Source of the DNA: Mustela lutreola
Lineage: Eukaryota > Chordata > Mammalia > Carnivora > Mustelidae
Direction: 5' to 3'
Length of the DNA: 64,000 nucleotides
Assembly: GCF_030435805.1 (NCBI RefSeq)
Contig: NC_081293.1
Coordinates: forward strand, 190,577,546 to 190,641,545
The position numbers and the translations under genes are program-made. Positions 16,675 to 28,672 of the stretch are shown piece by piece (position 1 is the first letter of the stretch; every line of letters starts with the position of its first letter). The notes below the pieces were generated by a model. That model was not told the DNA's origin, did not search any database, and worked only from the letters and a program-made list of their open reading frames with translations.

Positions 16675-16805
16675 CCTCCAGGTTTGACATCGACAACCAA
16701 GGTTATGGGTGCCAGAAAAGTAATTTTAATGGAAGCTCACAAATCCAAATTTAGAATTAATTTCTGTGCCAAATTGAAGATAATTCAGCATCTAATGTAA
16801 ACATG

Positions 16806-17378
16806 ATCTTTTGTCTACTTTTCCAGAAGGTTATGGGAATGGAAGTAATAAACCCATCTGGTGTGATGTGTTCCCCATAATAGAAAAGTAAGTTGGAACA
16901 AGGTCATGGAATAGGGTTATGGGTGTCCTGTGTCCCAGGCAAAATCTTAGGTACTTGCTTATCTCAATTGTGAACTTTTATCCTGAGGACTATCTTGAAC
17001 ACTACTCCCTTGATGTTTAATTAACATTGACTTACAAGTATATAATTTTTCCATGATATCTCTGGCCTTGGATAACCATGTTAACTTTTCATCATTAATA
17101 AGGACAACTTGTTTCCTTGAGAAAAGAAAAATGTTCTGAATTGAAGCTATGAGTCGTCTGGATGGCGTCTAGATGGAAGAGTGAACAAATCACATTTACT
17201 AGAATTTACTATATATTTTACATATATATAAACATTTCATATGTTTATTTAGTAATTCTCATTACAACCCTAGAAGGTATCTATTACTATCCCACTTTAC
17301 ATATGGGAAAACTAAGGCACACAAAATTGCAGGAACTTGACCAAAACCACATTGCAGGTATACAATAGGGTCAGGATT
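16806..17378. repeat. Block identical to 35,429-36,001 (conversion tract)
   Basis: Read against 35,429-36,001 (constant offset 18,623) I find no mismatch and no indel over 573 bp. The sequences immediately outside, toward the gene and away from it, differ at about 15-20% of positions. It covers about 130-700 bp upstream of the TATA box in both genes. Confidence 0.85.
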
Positions 17379-17430
17379 ATAACCCAGGAAAACTGGCTTC
17401 AGAGTCTCTGCTTAACTGCTGTACATCACT
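17200..17430 (-). repeat. MIR SINE
   Basis: Antisense MIR: 'ctcattacaaccctagaagg', 'ggaaaactaaggcacacaaa' and 'aacccaggaaaactggcttc'. It overlaps the identical tract; counterpart 35,823-36,050. Confidence 0.75.
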
Positions 17431-17504
17431 TCTCCAATAAGTTCACCACATTCTGGACAGCATGATAAAGCAAAAATCTTGGCCAATGATAATAGAATTG
17501 AAAT

Positions 17505-17735
17505 GTATGAAGGGCTTCCTATGGGTCAGGCACTGTGGATGGGATTTATAGACATCAATTCATTCAGTCCTTACCAACTGCTTTATAACTGTTTTTAGTT
17601 TTTTCATTTAAACATGGGGAGTGTGAAACTTAGAGAAAATACATGTTCTGCTCAAAGTTTTATGCTCTTCAGTGGTCAACACGAGGTTCAAACTGAAGCA
17701 ACCTCTTTTTTGAGGCCATGGCCTCTACTGCGATG
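17505..17735 (-). repeat. MIR SINE
   Basis: Second antisense MIR: 'gtcaggcactgtggatggga', 'caattcattcagtccttacc' and 'cttagagaaaatacatgttc'. Counterpart 36,125-36,350. Confidence 0.65.
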
Positions 17736-17802
17736 TGATAAACATAATTAAGGAGAACAAGCTGAACCCTACCAAATTAAAGGATGACTCTCGGGAGCAG
17801 TT

Positions 17803-20800
17803 ACAATTTTTAAAATATTATTAACATATAATATATTATTTGCTTCAGGGGTACAGGTCTGTGATTCATCAGTCTTGCACCATTCACAGCACTCACCGTA
17901 GCACATACCCTCCCCAATGTCTACCCCAGCCATCTCATCCCTCTTACCCTCCTCCCCTCCAGCAACCCTCAGTTTGTTTCCTGAGATTAAGAGTCTCTTA
18001 TGGCTTATCACCCTCTCTGGTTTTGCTTGTTTCATTTTTGCTCCCTTCCCCTATGATCCTCTGTCTTGTTTCTCAAATTCCTCATATCAGTGAGATCATA
18101 TAATAATTGCCTTTCTCTGATCAACTTATTTTTCTTAGCATAATAACCTCTAGCTCCAACCATGTCATTGCAAATGGCAAGATTTCATCTTTTGATGACT
18201 GCATAATATTCCATCACATATATATCACATCCTCTTCATATATATATGTATATATGTATACATATATATATATCACATCTTTATCCATTCATCTGTTAAT
18301 GGATATCTAGGCTCTTTCCATAGTTTGGTTATTGTGGACATTGCTGCTATAAAAGTTGGGGTGCATGAGCCCCTTCAGATCACCACATTTGTATCTTTAG
18401 GGTAAATACCCAGTAGTGCAATTGCTGGATCATAGGGCAGTTCTAATTTCAACTTTTTGAGGATCTTCCATACTCTTTTCCAGGGTGACTGTACCAGCTT
18501 GCATTTACACCAGCAATGTAGGAGGGCTCCCCTTTCTCTGCATCCTCTGTCATTTCCTGGCTTGTTAATTTGAGCCATTCTGACTAGTGTGAGGTGGTAT
18601 CCCACTGTGGTTTTGATTTGTGTTACCCTGATGCCGAGTGATGTTGAGCACTTTTTCACGTGTCTGTTGGCCATCTGGATGGATGTCTTTTTTGCAGAAA
18701 TGTCTGTTCATGTCCTCTGCCCATTTTTTGGTTGGCCTCTTTATTATTTGGGTGTTGAGTTTGGTAAGTTTTTTATAGGTTTTGGATACTAGCACTTTAT
18801 CTGGTACATCATTTGCAAATATCTTCCCCCATTCTGTCAGTTGTCTTTTGGTTTTGTCAACTTTTTCCTTTGTTTACAAAAGCTTTTTATCTTGATGAAA
18901 TCCCAGTAGCTCATTTTTCCCTTGCTTCCCTTGTCTTTGGTGATGTTTCTAGGAAGAAGTTAATGTGGCTGAGGTCAAAGAGGTTGCTGCCTGTGTTATC
19001 CTCAAGGATTTGATGGATTCCTCTTTCACACTCAGGTCTCTCATCCATCTTGAGTACATTAAAAGGATTTTGGCTATTATTGTATCCCATTGGCTTAGTA
19101 TCATATTGGCTAGTATTTTGGTGAGCATTTTTGCATCCGTGTTCATCAGCAATATTGGTCTGTAATTCTCCTTTTTGATGGGGTTGTTGTCTGGTTTTGG
19201 GATCAAGGTATTGCTGGCCTCATAAAATGAGTTTGGAAGTTTTCCTTCCATTTATATATTTTTTTTTGAAGTTTCAGGAGAATAGATATTAATTCTTTTT
19301 TAAAAAATTAAATACATTTAATTTTAATATAAATTATAAAATTTAAATTTTCATTTAAAATTAAAGTACATTTATTTTTTAATTAATTAATTATTTTTCA
19401 GAAAAACAGTATTCATTATTCTTTCACTACACCCAGTGCTCCATGCAATCTGTGCCCTCTATAATACCTACCACCTGATACCCCAACCTCCCACCCCCCC
19501 GCAACTTCAAACCCCTCAGATTGTTTTTCAGAGTCCATAGTCTCTCATGATTCACCTCCCCTTCCAATTTACCCCAACTCCCTTCTCCTCTCTAACACCC
19601 CTTGTCCTCCATGATATTTGTTATGCTCCACAAATAAGTGAAACCATATGATAATTGACTCTCTCTGCTTGACTTATTTCACTCAGCATAATCTCTTCCA
19701 GTCCCGTCCATGTTGCTACAAAAGTTGGGTATTCATCCTTTCTGATGGAGGCATAATACTCCATAGTGTATATGGACCACATCTTCCTTATCCATTCATC
19801 CGTTGAAGGGCATGTTGGTTCTTTCCATAGTTTGGCGACCGTGGCCATTGCTGCTATAAACATTGGGGTACAGATGGCCCTTCTTTTCACTACGTCTGTA
19901 TCTTTGGGGTAAATACCCAGGAGTGCAATTGCAGGGTCATAGGGAAGTTCTATTTTTAATTTCTTGAGGAATCTCCACACTGTTCTCCAAAGAGGCTGCA
20001 CTAACTTGCATTCCCACCAACAGTGTAAGAGGGTTCCGCTTTCTCCACATCCTCTCCAACACATGTTGTTTCCTGTTTTGTTAATTTTGACCATTCTAAC
20101 TGGTGTAAGGTGATATCTCAATGTGGTTTTAGAATTCCCCTGGGAAGCCATCTGGACCTGGGCTCTTGTTTTTGGGAGATTTTTGATGACTGCTTCAATA
20201 TTCTTACCAATTATGGGTCTGTTCAGGTTTTTTATTTCTTCCTGGTACAGTTTTGGTAGTTTATATGTCTCTAGGAATGCATCCGTTTCTTCCAGATTGT
20301 CAAATTTGCTGGCATAGGGTTGCTCATAATATTTTCTTATAATTGTTTGTATTTCTTTGATGTTGGCTGTGATCTCTCCTCTTTCATTCATGATTTTATT
20401 TATTTGGGTCCTTTCTCTTTTCTTTCTGATATGTCTGGCCAGGGGTTTATCAATCTTATTAATTCTTTCAAAGAACCAGCTCCAGTTTTGTTGATTTGTT
20501 CTACTGTTCTTTTGGTTTCTATTTCATTGCTTTTTTCTCTTATCTTTATTATTTCTCTTCTCCTACTGGGTTTAGGAGGAGAAGAGCTGTTCTTTCTCTA
20601 GCTCCTTTAGATGTAGGGTTAGGTTGTGTATTTGAGAACTTTCTTGTTTCTTGAGAAAGGCTTGTATCACTATATACTTTCCTCTCTGACCACCTTTGCT
20701 GCATCCCAAAGATTTTGAACAGCTATGTTTTCAATTTCATTTGTTTCCATGAATTTTTTCAATTCTTCTTTAATTTCCTGGTTGACCCATTCATTCTTTA

Positions 20801-21211
20801 GTAGAATGCTCTTTAGCCTACATGTATTTGAGTTCTTTCTAACTTTCCTCTTGTGGTTGAGTTCTAGTTTCAAAGCATTGTGGTCTGAAGATATGCAGGG
20901 CATGATCCCAATCTTTTGATACCATCTGAGACCTGATTTGTGACCCAGGATGTGATCTGTTCTGGGGAATGTTCCATGTGCACTAGAGAAGACTGTGTAT
21001 TCCGTTGCTTTGAGATGGAATGTTCTGAATATATCTGTGATGTCCATCTGGTCTAGTGTGTCATTCAAAGTACTTATTTTCTTGTTGATCTTTTGCTTAG
21101 ATAGATAGATATCTATTTCAGTGAGAGGGGGTGTAAAGTCCCCTACTCTTACTGTATTACTGTCAATGTGTTTCCTTGATTTTGTTACTAATTGGTTTAT
21201 ATAATTGGTTA
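17803..21211 (-). mobile_element. L1 (unit A only) containing a nested younger L1
   Basis: Antisense L1: 3'UTR at 17,803-18,170, a TA-rich run near 18,220-18,275, ORF2 C-terminal region to about 18,960, a deletion junction near 19,060, then ORF2 up to the endonuclease domain at 20,670-21,200. It is flanked by 'gggagcag' plus T-rich sequence at about 17,793 and 21,212, consistent with target-site duplication. Unit B has the uninterrupted site near 36,415-36,440. ORF2 is broken in many places. Confidence 0.85.
19295..20131 (-). mobile_element. Nested L1 3' end (younger subfamily)
   Basis: A 5'-truncated L1 in the same orientation sits inside the older L1. The host L1 reads 'ggagaatagatattaattct' before it and 'agaattcccctgggaagcca' after it, contiguous in the L1 at about 5,110-5,160. 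It holds an AT-rich tail, 3'UTR, and the C-terminal ORF2 region (minus strand, roughly 19,621-20,100). Confidence 0.85.
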
Positions 21212-21484
21212 GGGAGCAGATAATTTTTTTTTTTAAGTCCAGAAAATGTGTTCCTGGAACAGGAGTTGTCAAAATTAATGAGGCAAAGTAGAAACTTTCA
21301 GAATAAGTGAATCTCTAGCTACATATGACCAAATTCTCCTCTTGCACATCTGAATGCCCTACCAGGATGTTATGCCTACCAGGATTTTATGTCCACTTTA
21401 ACAAATCCTCCCTCCTGAAGCAGTTTGTTTCTTTTACACTTGAAATGTTGCTGATAAAAAGATGACTAACTAGAAGGCAGGATT

Positions 21485-21655
21485 GCCAGGTAATTCTGTG
21501 CTCTGGGGAATTGCCCTGCACTCTATAGTATACTTAGTTACAAGTACCACTAGCCCCTCTTCCCAGTTCTGAAAGCAAAATGTCTCCAGACATTGCTAAA
21601 TGTTCCCTTGGGGTCAAAATAACCTCCTGCTAGGAACAATTGATCTAAGGGGAAA
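21485..21655 (-). mobile_element. MER5A (hAT-Charlie) remnant
   Basis: Antisense MER5A: 'aaaatgtctccagacattgc', 'aaatgttcccttggggtcaa' and 'aacaattgatctaagg'. The counterpart in unit B is 36,930-37,113. Confidence 0.75.
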
Positions 21656-22120
21656 AGATGGGCAAAGTGGCCTCTAAGGCCATAGCCATGGGAAAGTGCA
21701 TCAAATGTTAGGTCAATGTAGTTTATCATTAACTACTGAATGAGTGGAACATAAGGCAGGGAGTCACCCTCTTCTGATTCCAATATCTCAGAAATTCTGA
21801 AATATCTCCTGACATTTTTCCTCCCCTCTCTGTGACATAGCCTTTCTTTTTTGTCCCCCCTACCTTTGTGACTGTGCCCCTCTGCCCTCAGTTGCCATCT
21901 CTCTCCTTCTAAAGGGTCCCTCTGCCATATTTAAAGACTCATCAAACATTGAGATATGAAGTAAATTTAATAAATCATCCCTCACCTCCCATTTTCATGA
22001 TGAGGAAGCTGTGGTCTTCACAGAAGTTATTGGCAAAGTCAGGACTCAGACTGAATTTCTGGATTTCCTCTGACATGTTAAACTTGATCTGAACCCTGTG
22101 CTCCCAGAACAATGAATTAG
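21656..22120. other. End of unit A homology and unit-A-side spacer
   Basis: Similarity to unit B fades near 21,766. No gene or repeat recognised to 22,120. Confidence 0.5.
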
Positions 22121-22138
22121 AATCCTTAGAATTTTGTG

Positions 22139-22316
22139 GGGCACCTGGGTGGCTCAGTGGGTTAAAGCCTCTGACTTTGGCTCAGGTCATGATCCCAGGG
22201 TCCTGAGATCGAGCCCCACGTCGGCTCTCTGCTCTGCAGGGAACCTGCTTTCTCCCCTCTCTCTCTCTGCCTGCCTCTCTGCCTACTTGTGATTTCTCTC
22301 AATCTTTAAAAAAAAA
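22139..22316 (+). mobile_element. CAN-SINE
   Basis: Full-length sense copy: head 'ggggcacctgggtggctcag', CT-rich body, A-tail. An exact target-site duplication aatccttagaattttgtg occurs at 22,121-22,138 and about 22,317-22,333, so it is young. Confidence 0.97.
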
Positions 22317-22411
22317 ATCCTTAGAATTTTGTGTTCAGGGAAATGGCTTACCACAAGGAACTACCCTTCTACGCAGAAGTTACTAGAGACTTTGCCACTC
22401 TTTCTTATGAC

Positions 22412-22825
22412 TCCTGTAAAACTCGGGATGACTCCCTTGTTTACCTGTGGCAAAATTAAACACAGACCTTTCCCCCCATCTACTTGCATCTGCTGAGGTG
22501 GTGGGTGGTGACCCTCCCAACTCCCCGTTCTTTGTCTCATGAATGATTAGTTAATGTTAGAATTCCTTTTTCCCCTGAAACTGGCTAAACACAGAGAAAA
22601 CTTTTTTTTTTGTTGTTCAGCTAACTGAGAAGCCCTCTGACTGCAAAACAGTTGCTTTTCTCAACTACAACTCTCCCCACCTGTAACTTCTTTATTTCTC
22701 CCTATAGAAGTCTTTAGGCAAAACCGTCCTGCTGAGACACTCTGATCTTTGGATCTGGGGTGCTTTTACTACAATAGTCTGAATAAAATCATTCTTCTTA
22801 CTTGTTCAGTTTTTGTCTTTGACAT
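22412..22825 (+). mobile_element. Possible class I ERV solo LTR (fossil)
   Basis: Starts with TG, has a promoter-like 'ccctatagaagtctttaggc' segment near 22,700, then 'tctgaataaaatcattcttc' (poly-A signal) followed by a T/G-rich stretch ending CA near 22,825. This is the layout of a retroviral LTR in sense orientation. Family unassigned; no internal region seen. Target-site duplication not established. Confidence 0.45.
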
Positions 22826-22943
22826 TCATTACTCTCCAATGTGCTACACTCTTGTTTATAAGTTAGCATTGCATTGTAGCTTCTTCTTGACTATCCCCAC
22901 CCCATGCCGTCCTGCAGAGGGATGAACATCGCAAATAATGGGT

Positions 22944-23216
22944 TCCATCAGGGATATTGGTTTACAGTTTTCTTGCAGTGTTCTTCCTTCTCTGGCTTTG
23001 GTATCAGACTCATATTGGCTTCTTACAATGAATTTGGAAGTTCTCCCTCCTCATCAACTTTTTGGAAGAGTCTGAGAAGGATACATGTTAATTTCTCTTT
23101 AAAGGTTCACTAGAATTTGCCAATGAGGGTGTCTAGCCTGGGAGTTTTCTGTATTGGGAGGTTTTTGATTACTAAGTCAATCTCTACTCCTCACTGATCT
23201 GTTCAGTTTTTCTAAT
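22944..23216 (-). mobile_element. L1 ORF2 fragment (old), unit B
   Basis: Counterpart of 1-268; the left edge of recognisable unit B homology falls inside it. Confidence 0.7.
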
Positions 23217-23361
23217 TATAAAGTGTTTACAACAGTGAGTTCTAATGGGAAATAGGAAATGCTATGTAAATGCTTGAATGAAATGACTGTGACTTTCGTA
23301 TCTCCATATTTTCCAGGCTTCTGGGGATGCTTTTCTTCCCTAATGTACAAATATTTTTGTG

Positions 23362-23565
23362 AAGTCCTATATAGTGGTGAAGAGCATGGACTCTGGGGTC
23401 TAGCTTCTAGGATTTGATTCCTGGCAGCAAGACTCATGGCTGTCATACATTGAAGAAAACTGTTGACCTCCTAAGCTTCATGTAAGGAGGAATATTTGTG
23501 CCTATTTCTTGGATAGTTGTGAGGTTTGAATATTACTTGAAAGTATGTAGACATATTGAAAAAAC
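23362..23565 (+). repeat. MIR SINE, unit B
   Basis: Counterpart of the MIR at 418-625, with 'gtggtgaagagcatggactc' near its start. Confidence 0.7.
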
Positions 23566-24274
23566 TTAATAAGTACTGGTCGTGATGATATTGATGATGA
23601 TTGTATTTTTCTCCTCTGCCACAAGGAGGAATGAATCCTGAATACTAAGAAGGAATAAACCTTCAGTGTGTCTCTGGTTCACAGAATTGGGATTTTGGCT
23701 CAGCCCTATCCTAGGCATGCTGCTCCTAAAGTCAGCGATTTGAGGCTGTTGAGCACCATGAGGTCATCTGGAGCACAGGTGTCCACAGTCTATTATAGCT
23801 CTCTCCCCTGAAATAAATTATTCTGCCTCTCATTGTAACTGTGCTTAGCTTGTGACACACGGTGATGAATGTGAGACTCTGAACAGATGTGGGAGGATGA
23901 GGGTGGAGCCGGTCCGTAATCCCAGCCTGCCCTGCACCGCACGCATTCTCAGCTGGCTTCCTTCTCAGACATGAATGTGGGTGCTGGGACTTTTGTAAGG
24001 TGGTAAGGGCTATGACTAAGTTTTGTGAAGTAAACAGCCAGGGAATTTTACTAAAAACAAACAATATATCTGCTCTGTAAAATCTACTACATGTTTATTG
24101 AGAAAAATATAGGGGATAAAAACCAACAGAAGTATGAGACAACAATAAAAACTCACTAATTATAACTCCACTTAGCATTGTCCACTATGAGCATGTCCTG
24201 CATTGTATTACTTTTTGCTCTGCCCATTCTTTATAATTTTCACTCAACAAAAAATAGTTAATAATTTTTTAATT

Positions 24275-24975
24275 TTTTTTTAAGAACAAGCAGTTTAAGG
24301 CTCTCAGCAATATTGAGAGGAGGGTGCAGAGATTTCCCATATACCCCATGGTCTCACCAGTGCATACCTTGTCCCATTTCCAACATCCCCACCAGAATGG
24401 TCCACTTGCTACAAAGGATGAGACTACACTGACACATTATTACCCCTCAAAGTCCATAGTTTACCACAGCAGTCACTCTTCTTGTCATTGTATAGTCCAT
24501 AGGTCTGGACAAATGTATAATGAATGACATGTGTTATAAGAGTATCATACAGAGTATTTTCACTGCCCTAAAAGTCCTCTGGGTCTGCCTGTTCATCTCT
24601 TCCCTGACTTTTGGCCCTTAGAAGTTACTGTTTTTTTTATTGATGACATGATTGTGTCTTTTCCAATGTCCCATCATTGGAATCATACAATATGTAGCCT
24701 TTTCAGTTTACTCTGTCCCTTAGTCACATGCACTAAGTTTCCTCCATACCTTTTTGTTGCTTAGTAGATCATTTCTTTTTAGCACTGAATCATGTGGCTG
24801 GATGTCCTACAGTTAATTTATCAATGCACCTATGGAAGAATATCTTGGTTGCTTCCAAGTTTTGATAGTTACAAATAAAGTTGCTATAAATATCCATATG
24901 TAGTTTTGTGTGTAGAGATATATTTTTTCTCTATTATTGGATCATATGGTAAGAGGATGATTAAGCAGATCCCAT
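24275..24975 (-). mobile_element. Ancient L1M 3'UTR remnant, unit B
   Basis: Counterpart of 1,500-2,175, with the same landmarks ('aaagtccatagtttacc' near 24,450). Confidence 0.75.
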
Positions 24976-25104
24976 AGTCAAGATAGGGTACAAATAGACA
25001 ACAATTAGACTGAGCTACTCAGAATAAATGAATACTTAAGACTAAATAAAGACTTCTGTATTTTTATCCATTAAATGAGACAGAACTTCTTAATTGACTT
25101 TTCT

Positions 25105-25575
25105 TTTCTTTTTCTTTTTTTTAATTGTATTATGTTAGTCACCATACAATATATCTTTAGTTTTTGATATAGGGTTCCAAGATTCTTTGTTTCTGTATAG
25201 CACCCAGTGCTCCATGCCACACGTGCCCTCCTTAATATCCATAACCAAGCTCACCCATCCCTTCACCCCCTTCCCTCTAAAACCCTCAGTTTGTTTCTCA
25301 GAGTCCACTGTCTTTTGTGGTTCATCTCCCTCTCCAATTTCCCACTTTCACTTTTCCTTTCCTTCTCCTAATGTCCTCCATGCTATTCCTTATGCTCCAC
25401 AAGTAAGTGAAACCATATGATCATTGACTTTCTCTGCTGACTTATTTCACTCAGCATAATCTCCTCCAGTTCCATCCTTGTTGATACAAAAGTTGGGTAT
25501 TCATCCTTTCTGATGTCTAAGTAATAGTCCATTGCATATATGGACCGCATCTTTTTTATCCATTCATCCATTAGT
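25105..25575 (-). mobile_element. 5'-truncated L1 3' end (unit B only)
   Basis: T-rich start, 'atgttagtcaccatacaata', then 'acccagtgctccatgccaca' and 'gacttatttcactcagcata'. It splits sequence that is contiguous in unit A at about 2,316 ('aagtgacttttaaagtacaa'). Confidence 0.85.
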
Positions 25576-26287
25576 AGTAGGTACTACTAAAATAATACTA
25601 AGATAGTAAGTAGGTATCTTTACTTTTTAAAGGCCTTTGAATATTTTATTTCAATACCAAAATCACTTGCCATAAAAGTTAAATGGTTAGAATAGCACAT
25701 TTAAATGATAATTAAATATGATTTCTAGACTAAAAGAGGCTTCTATTTGTCTTGTTAAGGCAAATTTTCTCAGATGATTTTATCTTGAGCAGAAGGTGAA
25801 ATTCTTTGCCTGTAAATGGAAAAACTAACAAGTGGATTATGGTATGTACCAATATGAAGTAAACTTCCACTAAGCCTATCTATACTGCATGAAAAAAATT
25901 TACATAAGGAGCTAAGCATCTATGTGCAGATACTGCTTTATTTTACATTCCTATGAAAGGTCATAACCATGAGGTTGACAGTTGTGAGCCATCTTATGGT
26001 TTTCAGAGCAAGGGATAAGTAAGTAAATTCAATTGTTATTCAGATTAGACACAGCAAGGAAAAAACACTTTTGTCTCTAGACAATTGTGTTCCTAATCTC
26101 AGATGGTTACCTCTTTATATATTTCCTTATTCTTGCCCTAAATAAACCATCTCTTTCTGGATCTGAATTGGGTATTTATTTATAGTAAATATAAATATAG
26201 TAAATATATGTTGTTGAGAGATATCACATCTCACTCTACAAGGTGGCTTTTTATTTTAACTTGTAGTATGTATTCATAGGTCTTTTT

Positions 26288-26488
26288 AAAAAGAAAAAAA
26301 ATTTATTAATTTTAGAGTGAAAGAGAGAGAGCATGAGAGGTGGGAGGGGCAGAGGGAAAGAGAGGGAGGGAATGCTCAAGCAGAATCCCCACCAAGCCCC
26401 ATGCAGGGCTCCATCCCAGGACCTTGAGATCATGACCTGAGGTAAAATCAAGTCAGCTGCTTAACCAACTGAGCCGCCTGAGGTCCCT
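26288..26488 (-). mobile_element. CAN-SINE, unit B copy
   Basis: Antisense; exact target-site duplication cataggtcttttt at about 26,275-26,287 and 26,494-26,506. Counterpart of 8,441-8,629. Confidence 0.88.
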
Positions 26489-26519
26489 ATTTTCATAGGT
26501 CTTTTTATGTGTTTCTCTG

Positions 26520-26967
26520 ATTCATGAACAACATGAATTTGAACTACATAGTTCATATATTTGTGGACTTCTTACAGTACAGAACTGCAAATGAATTTCT
26601 CTTCCTTATGATTTTCTTAATAACAGTTTTTTCTCTATCGTAAGAACAAGTATGTAGTACTTGTACATACCAAATACAAACTAGATTGTATTCGTACAAG
26701 TACTACTTACAAGTATGCATACATACTTATATACATACTTGTACTACATATAACTACTACATACTTGTATACATACCAATATGTAGTACTTGTACATACT
26801 GTAACATATCAAATATGTGTTAACCAAACGTTTATGTTATCAGTAAGGCTTCTGGCCAACAGTAGGCTATTAGTAGATAAGCTTTGCAGAAGTCATAAGT
26901 TACACAAGGATTTCTGACTATGCAGGATATTGGTGCCCCAACCCTCATGTTGTTCAAACATCCACTG
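26520..26967 (+). mobile_element. MER2 DNA transposon, unit B, with internal expansion
   Basis: Counterpart of 8,666-8,979. Recognisable from 'ctcttccttatgattttctt' (26,597) and 'gtaaggcttctggccaacag' (26,842). A unit-B-only segment at about 26,650-26,815 interrupts it. Confidence 0.8.
26650..26815. repeat. Hairpin-rich expansion (TATGTAGTACTTGTACATAC family)
   Basis: Several direct and inverted copies of a roughly 20-bp motif. One starts at 26,651 and recurs at about 26,790. Arms 26,654-26,666 and 26,694-26,706 are exact 13-bp reverse complements, with a second inner stem (aatacaa/ttgtatt) around a short loop. Unit A has only about 30 bp here ('gaatatagtttgtaggacat'). Confidence 0.85.
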
Positions 26968-27104
26968 GCATTTAGAAGCAGGTCTGTGCCTTCCTGTCAG
27001 CCTCCCCTTTATCCAGTTTCTCTTCCTGCAGCATTTGCATGGAACAGCAATGTAGTCTACAGTGTTATTCATTTGTTTTCTGTTTACTCAGTGAGAATAC
27101 ATAT

Positions 27105-27222
27105 ACCATGAAGGTAGGGTTTTGCCTGAATTTTCTACTTACATCTTTAGTGCATTTTTAAAAGTGTTGGCCTATGGTAGGTTTTTCAGTAAGTATTTGA
27201 GTAAGTGGTTGAATAAATGAGC
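27105..27222 (+). repeat. L2 3' end, unit B
   Basis: Counterpart of 9,108-9,230. Confidence 0.55.
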
Positions 27223-28504
27223 AGAATAGTTCCATTGTTTCCACTGAGGGATGTGCCAGGTTTATTTACTCAGTCCTCTGTTAAATGGATATTTGAGTTG
27301 TTTCTGGGTTTTCAGGATTTCACAGACGATATATCGACAAGCACCCTAGATTACTCTCGTGGAGATTGTGGTCTCCTCCTTTCCATCCACTCCCTCTCCT
27401 CCTGGTGACTAGTCTTACAACTACTCAGTTAACCAAACACACACCATGTAGGCCTAGATTCTTGCAGCATGAAAAGCCCACCCCTTGCTCTGATGCCATG
27501 CCAGGTCACTTCCTTGTGAATTAATTAGCATAATCCCATTTGATTATTGGCTCAGGGTTGTGCAAATGACCAGATTCAGATAAAGACATACAATATGCTG
27601 ACGTCTGCTGGGGCTATCTGGGAAAGACGGTTTCTAGATCTGGTGGGAGCAATTTTGTTTATCTCTTTCCCTGAATACAGAGAAGGGAGATTAGGGCCCT
27701 GAGGGCTTTTTGATCACAAGGCTTAATCCCTAGGATAAAGTGACAGAAATGGCAGTAAATGAGAGTAGTGCACAGGGCAGAGCCGGGAGTAAATTGGGTG
27801 CTTGACATTTTCGCACTGCTGAATCACAGCATCGCTGAAGCCTTCCTCATTTCTAAGAGTCCATTAATGCAAGACCTAATGAGCTGGATATTCTAGTCCT
27901 TGCAACCCAATGACTTCTAAATGCTACCCTCCCATGTATGCTTTGTTTTGTTTTTACATGCATGTTTTATTAGGATAGAGTTCTAGAAGTGAAGCTGCTG
28001 GGTCAGAGAGTGCACAGATTTTACAGTTTAATGTAAATATACAAATTACAGAGGGTTAGATTTTAAAAAGAGAGACAGAAAGTGACAAGAGAAGCTAAAA
28101 AGGGACTATAGAATGGTATTAAGAAGTGGGATTTTTTTTTTTTTTCCTGTACTTCTCTTCAGGCCTGCCCTGATCTCTCACCGTTTATCTCTCTCACTTA
28201 GCCGGCCAGGTCTCTGAATCTGCCCTCTACTTGGGCACAGGTGGGTAGGCCTATACTGATGGTGGCGATGGAGTGGAATAGAAAGCATATCAGAGGAAAC
28301 AGGAGAAACGTTCAGCTCATTTGTTTCTGCACAGAGGCCTTGGGTGTTTAGCTAAGGTAGATCTATAGCTACCTATTTTAACAAAGAGGAGTCATGTATA
28401 AAATTAATTTAAGCTCTACACAAACATAAAAGCAATTCAATGAGAACTATGGAAATAAGACAGGACAGCTTAGTTATGATCAAATAGTTAGAAGAGTTTA
28501 ATGC

Positions 28505-28524
28505 AAAAAAAAAAAAAAAAAAAG
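28505..28524. repeat. Poly-A run (unit B only)
   Basis: About 20 A residues where unit A (about 10,320) has 'acaatgaaaagg'. No retroposon body is attached to it. Confidence 0.9.
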
Positions 28525-28672
28525 GAATTTGGGCTCCATCCTGGTGGCACTGACCAGGCAATATTAAGGGCTCAAGACTGCTCCCTATGAACACGCCATC
28601 CAGAGTTACAGAGGAATAGAGATTTGGTGATGGGGTGTGTACCTTCCCCTACTTTCCTCTTCCAAGATACCC

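Noticed and set aside
19621-20391. 256-codon minus-strand frame, the longest in the window
   Set aside because: It crosses the border between the nested L1 and the older L1, fusing two ORF2 pieces by chance.
20670-21272. 200-codon minus-strand frame with endonuclease-like sequence
   Set aside because: L1 ORF2 endonuclease domain of the unit-A-only L1; dead element.
22139-22210. tRNA gene
   Set aside because: The tRNA-like sequence is the head of a CAN-SINE; it lacks a tRNA fold and is followed by the SINE body and A-tail.
26650-26815. CRISPR array or satellite
   Set aside because: The repeats are palindromic, irregularly spaced and lie in a vertebrate MER2 element; there are no uniform spacers.
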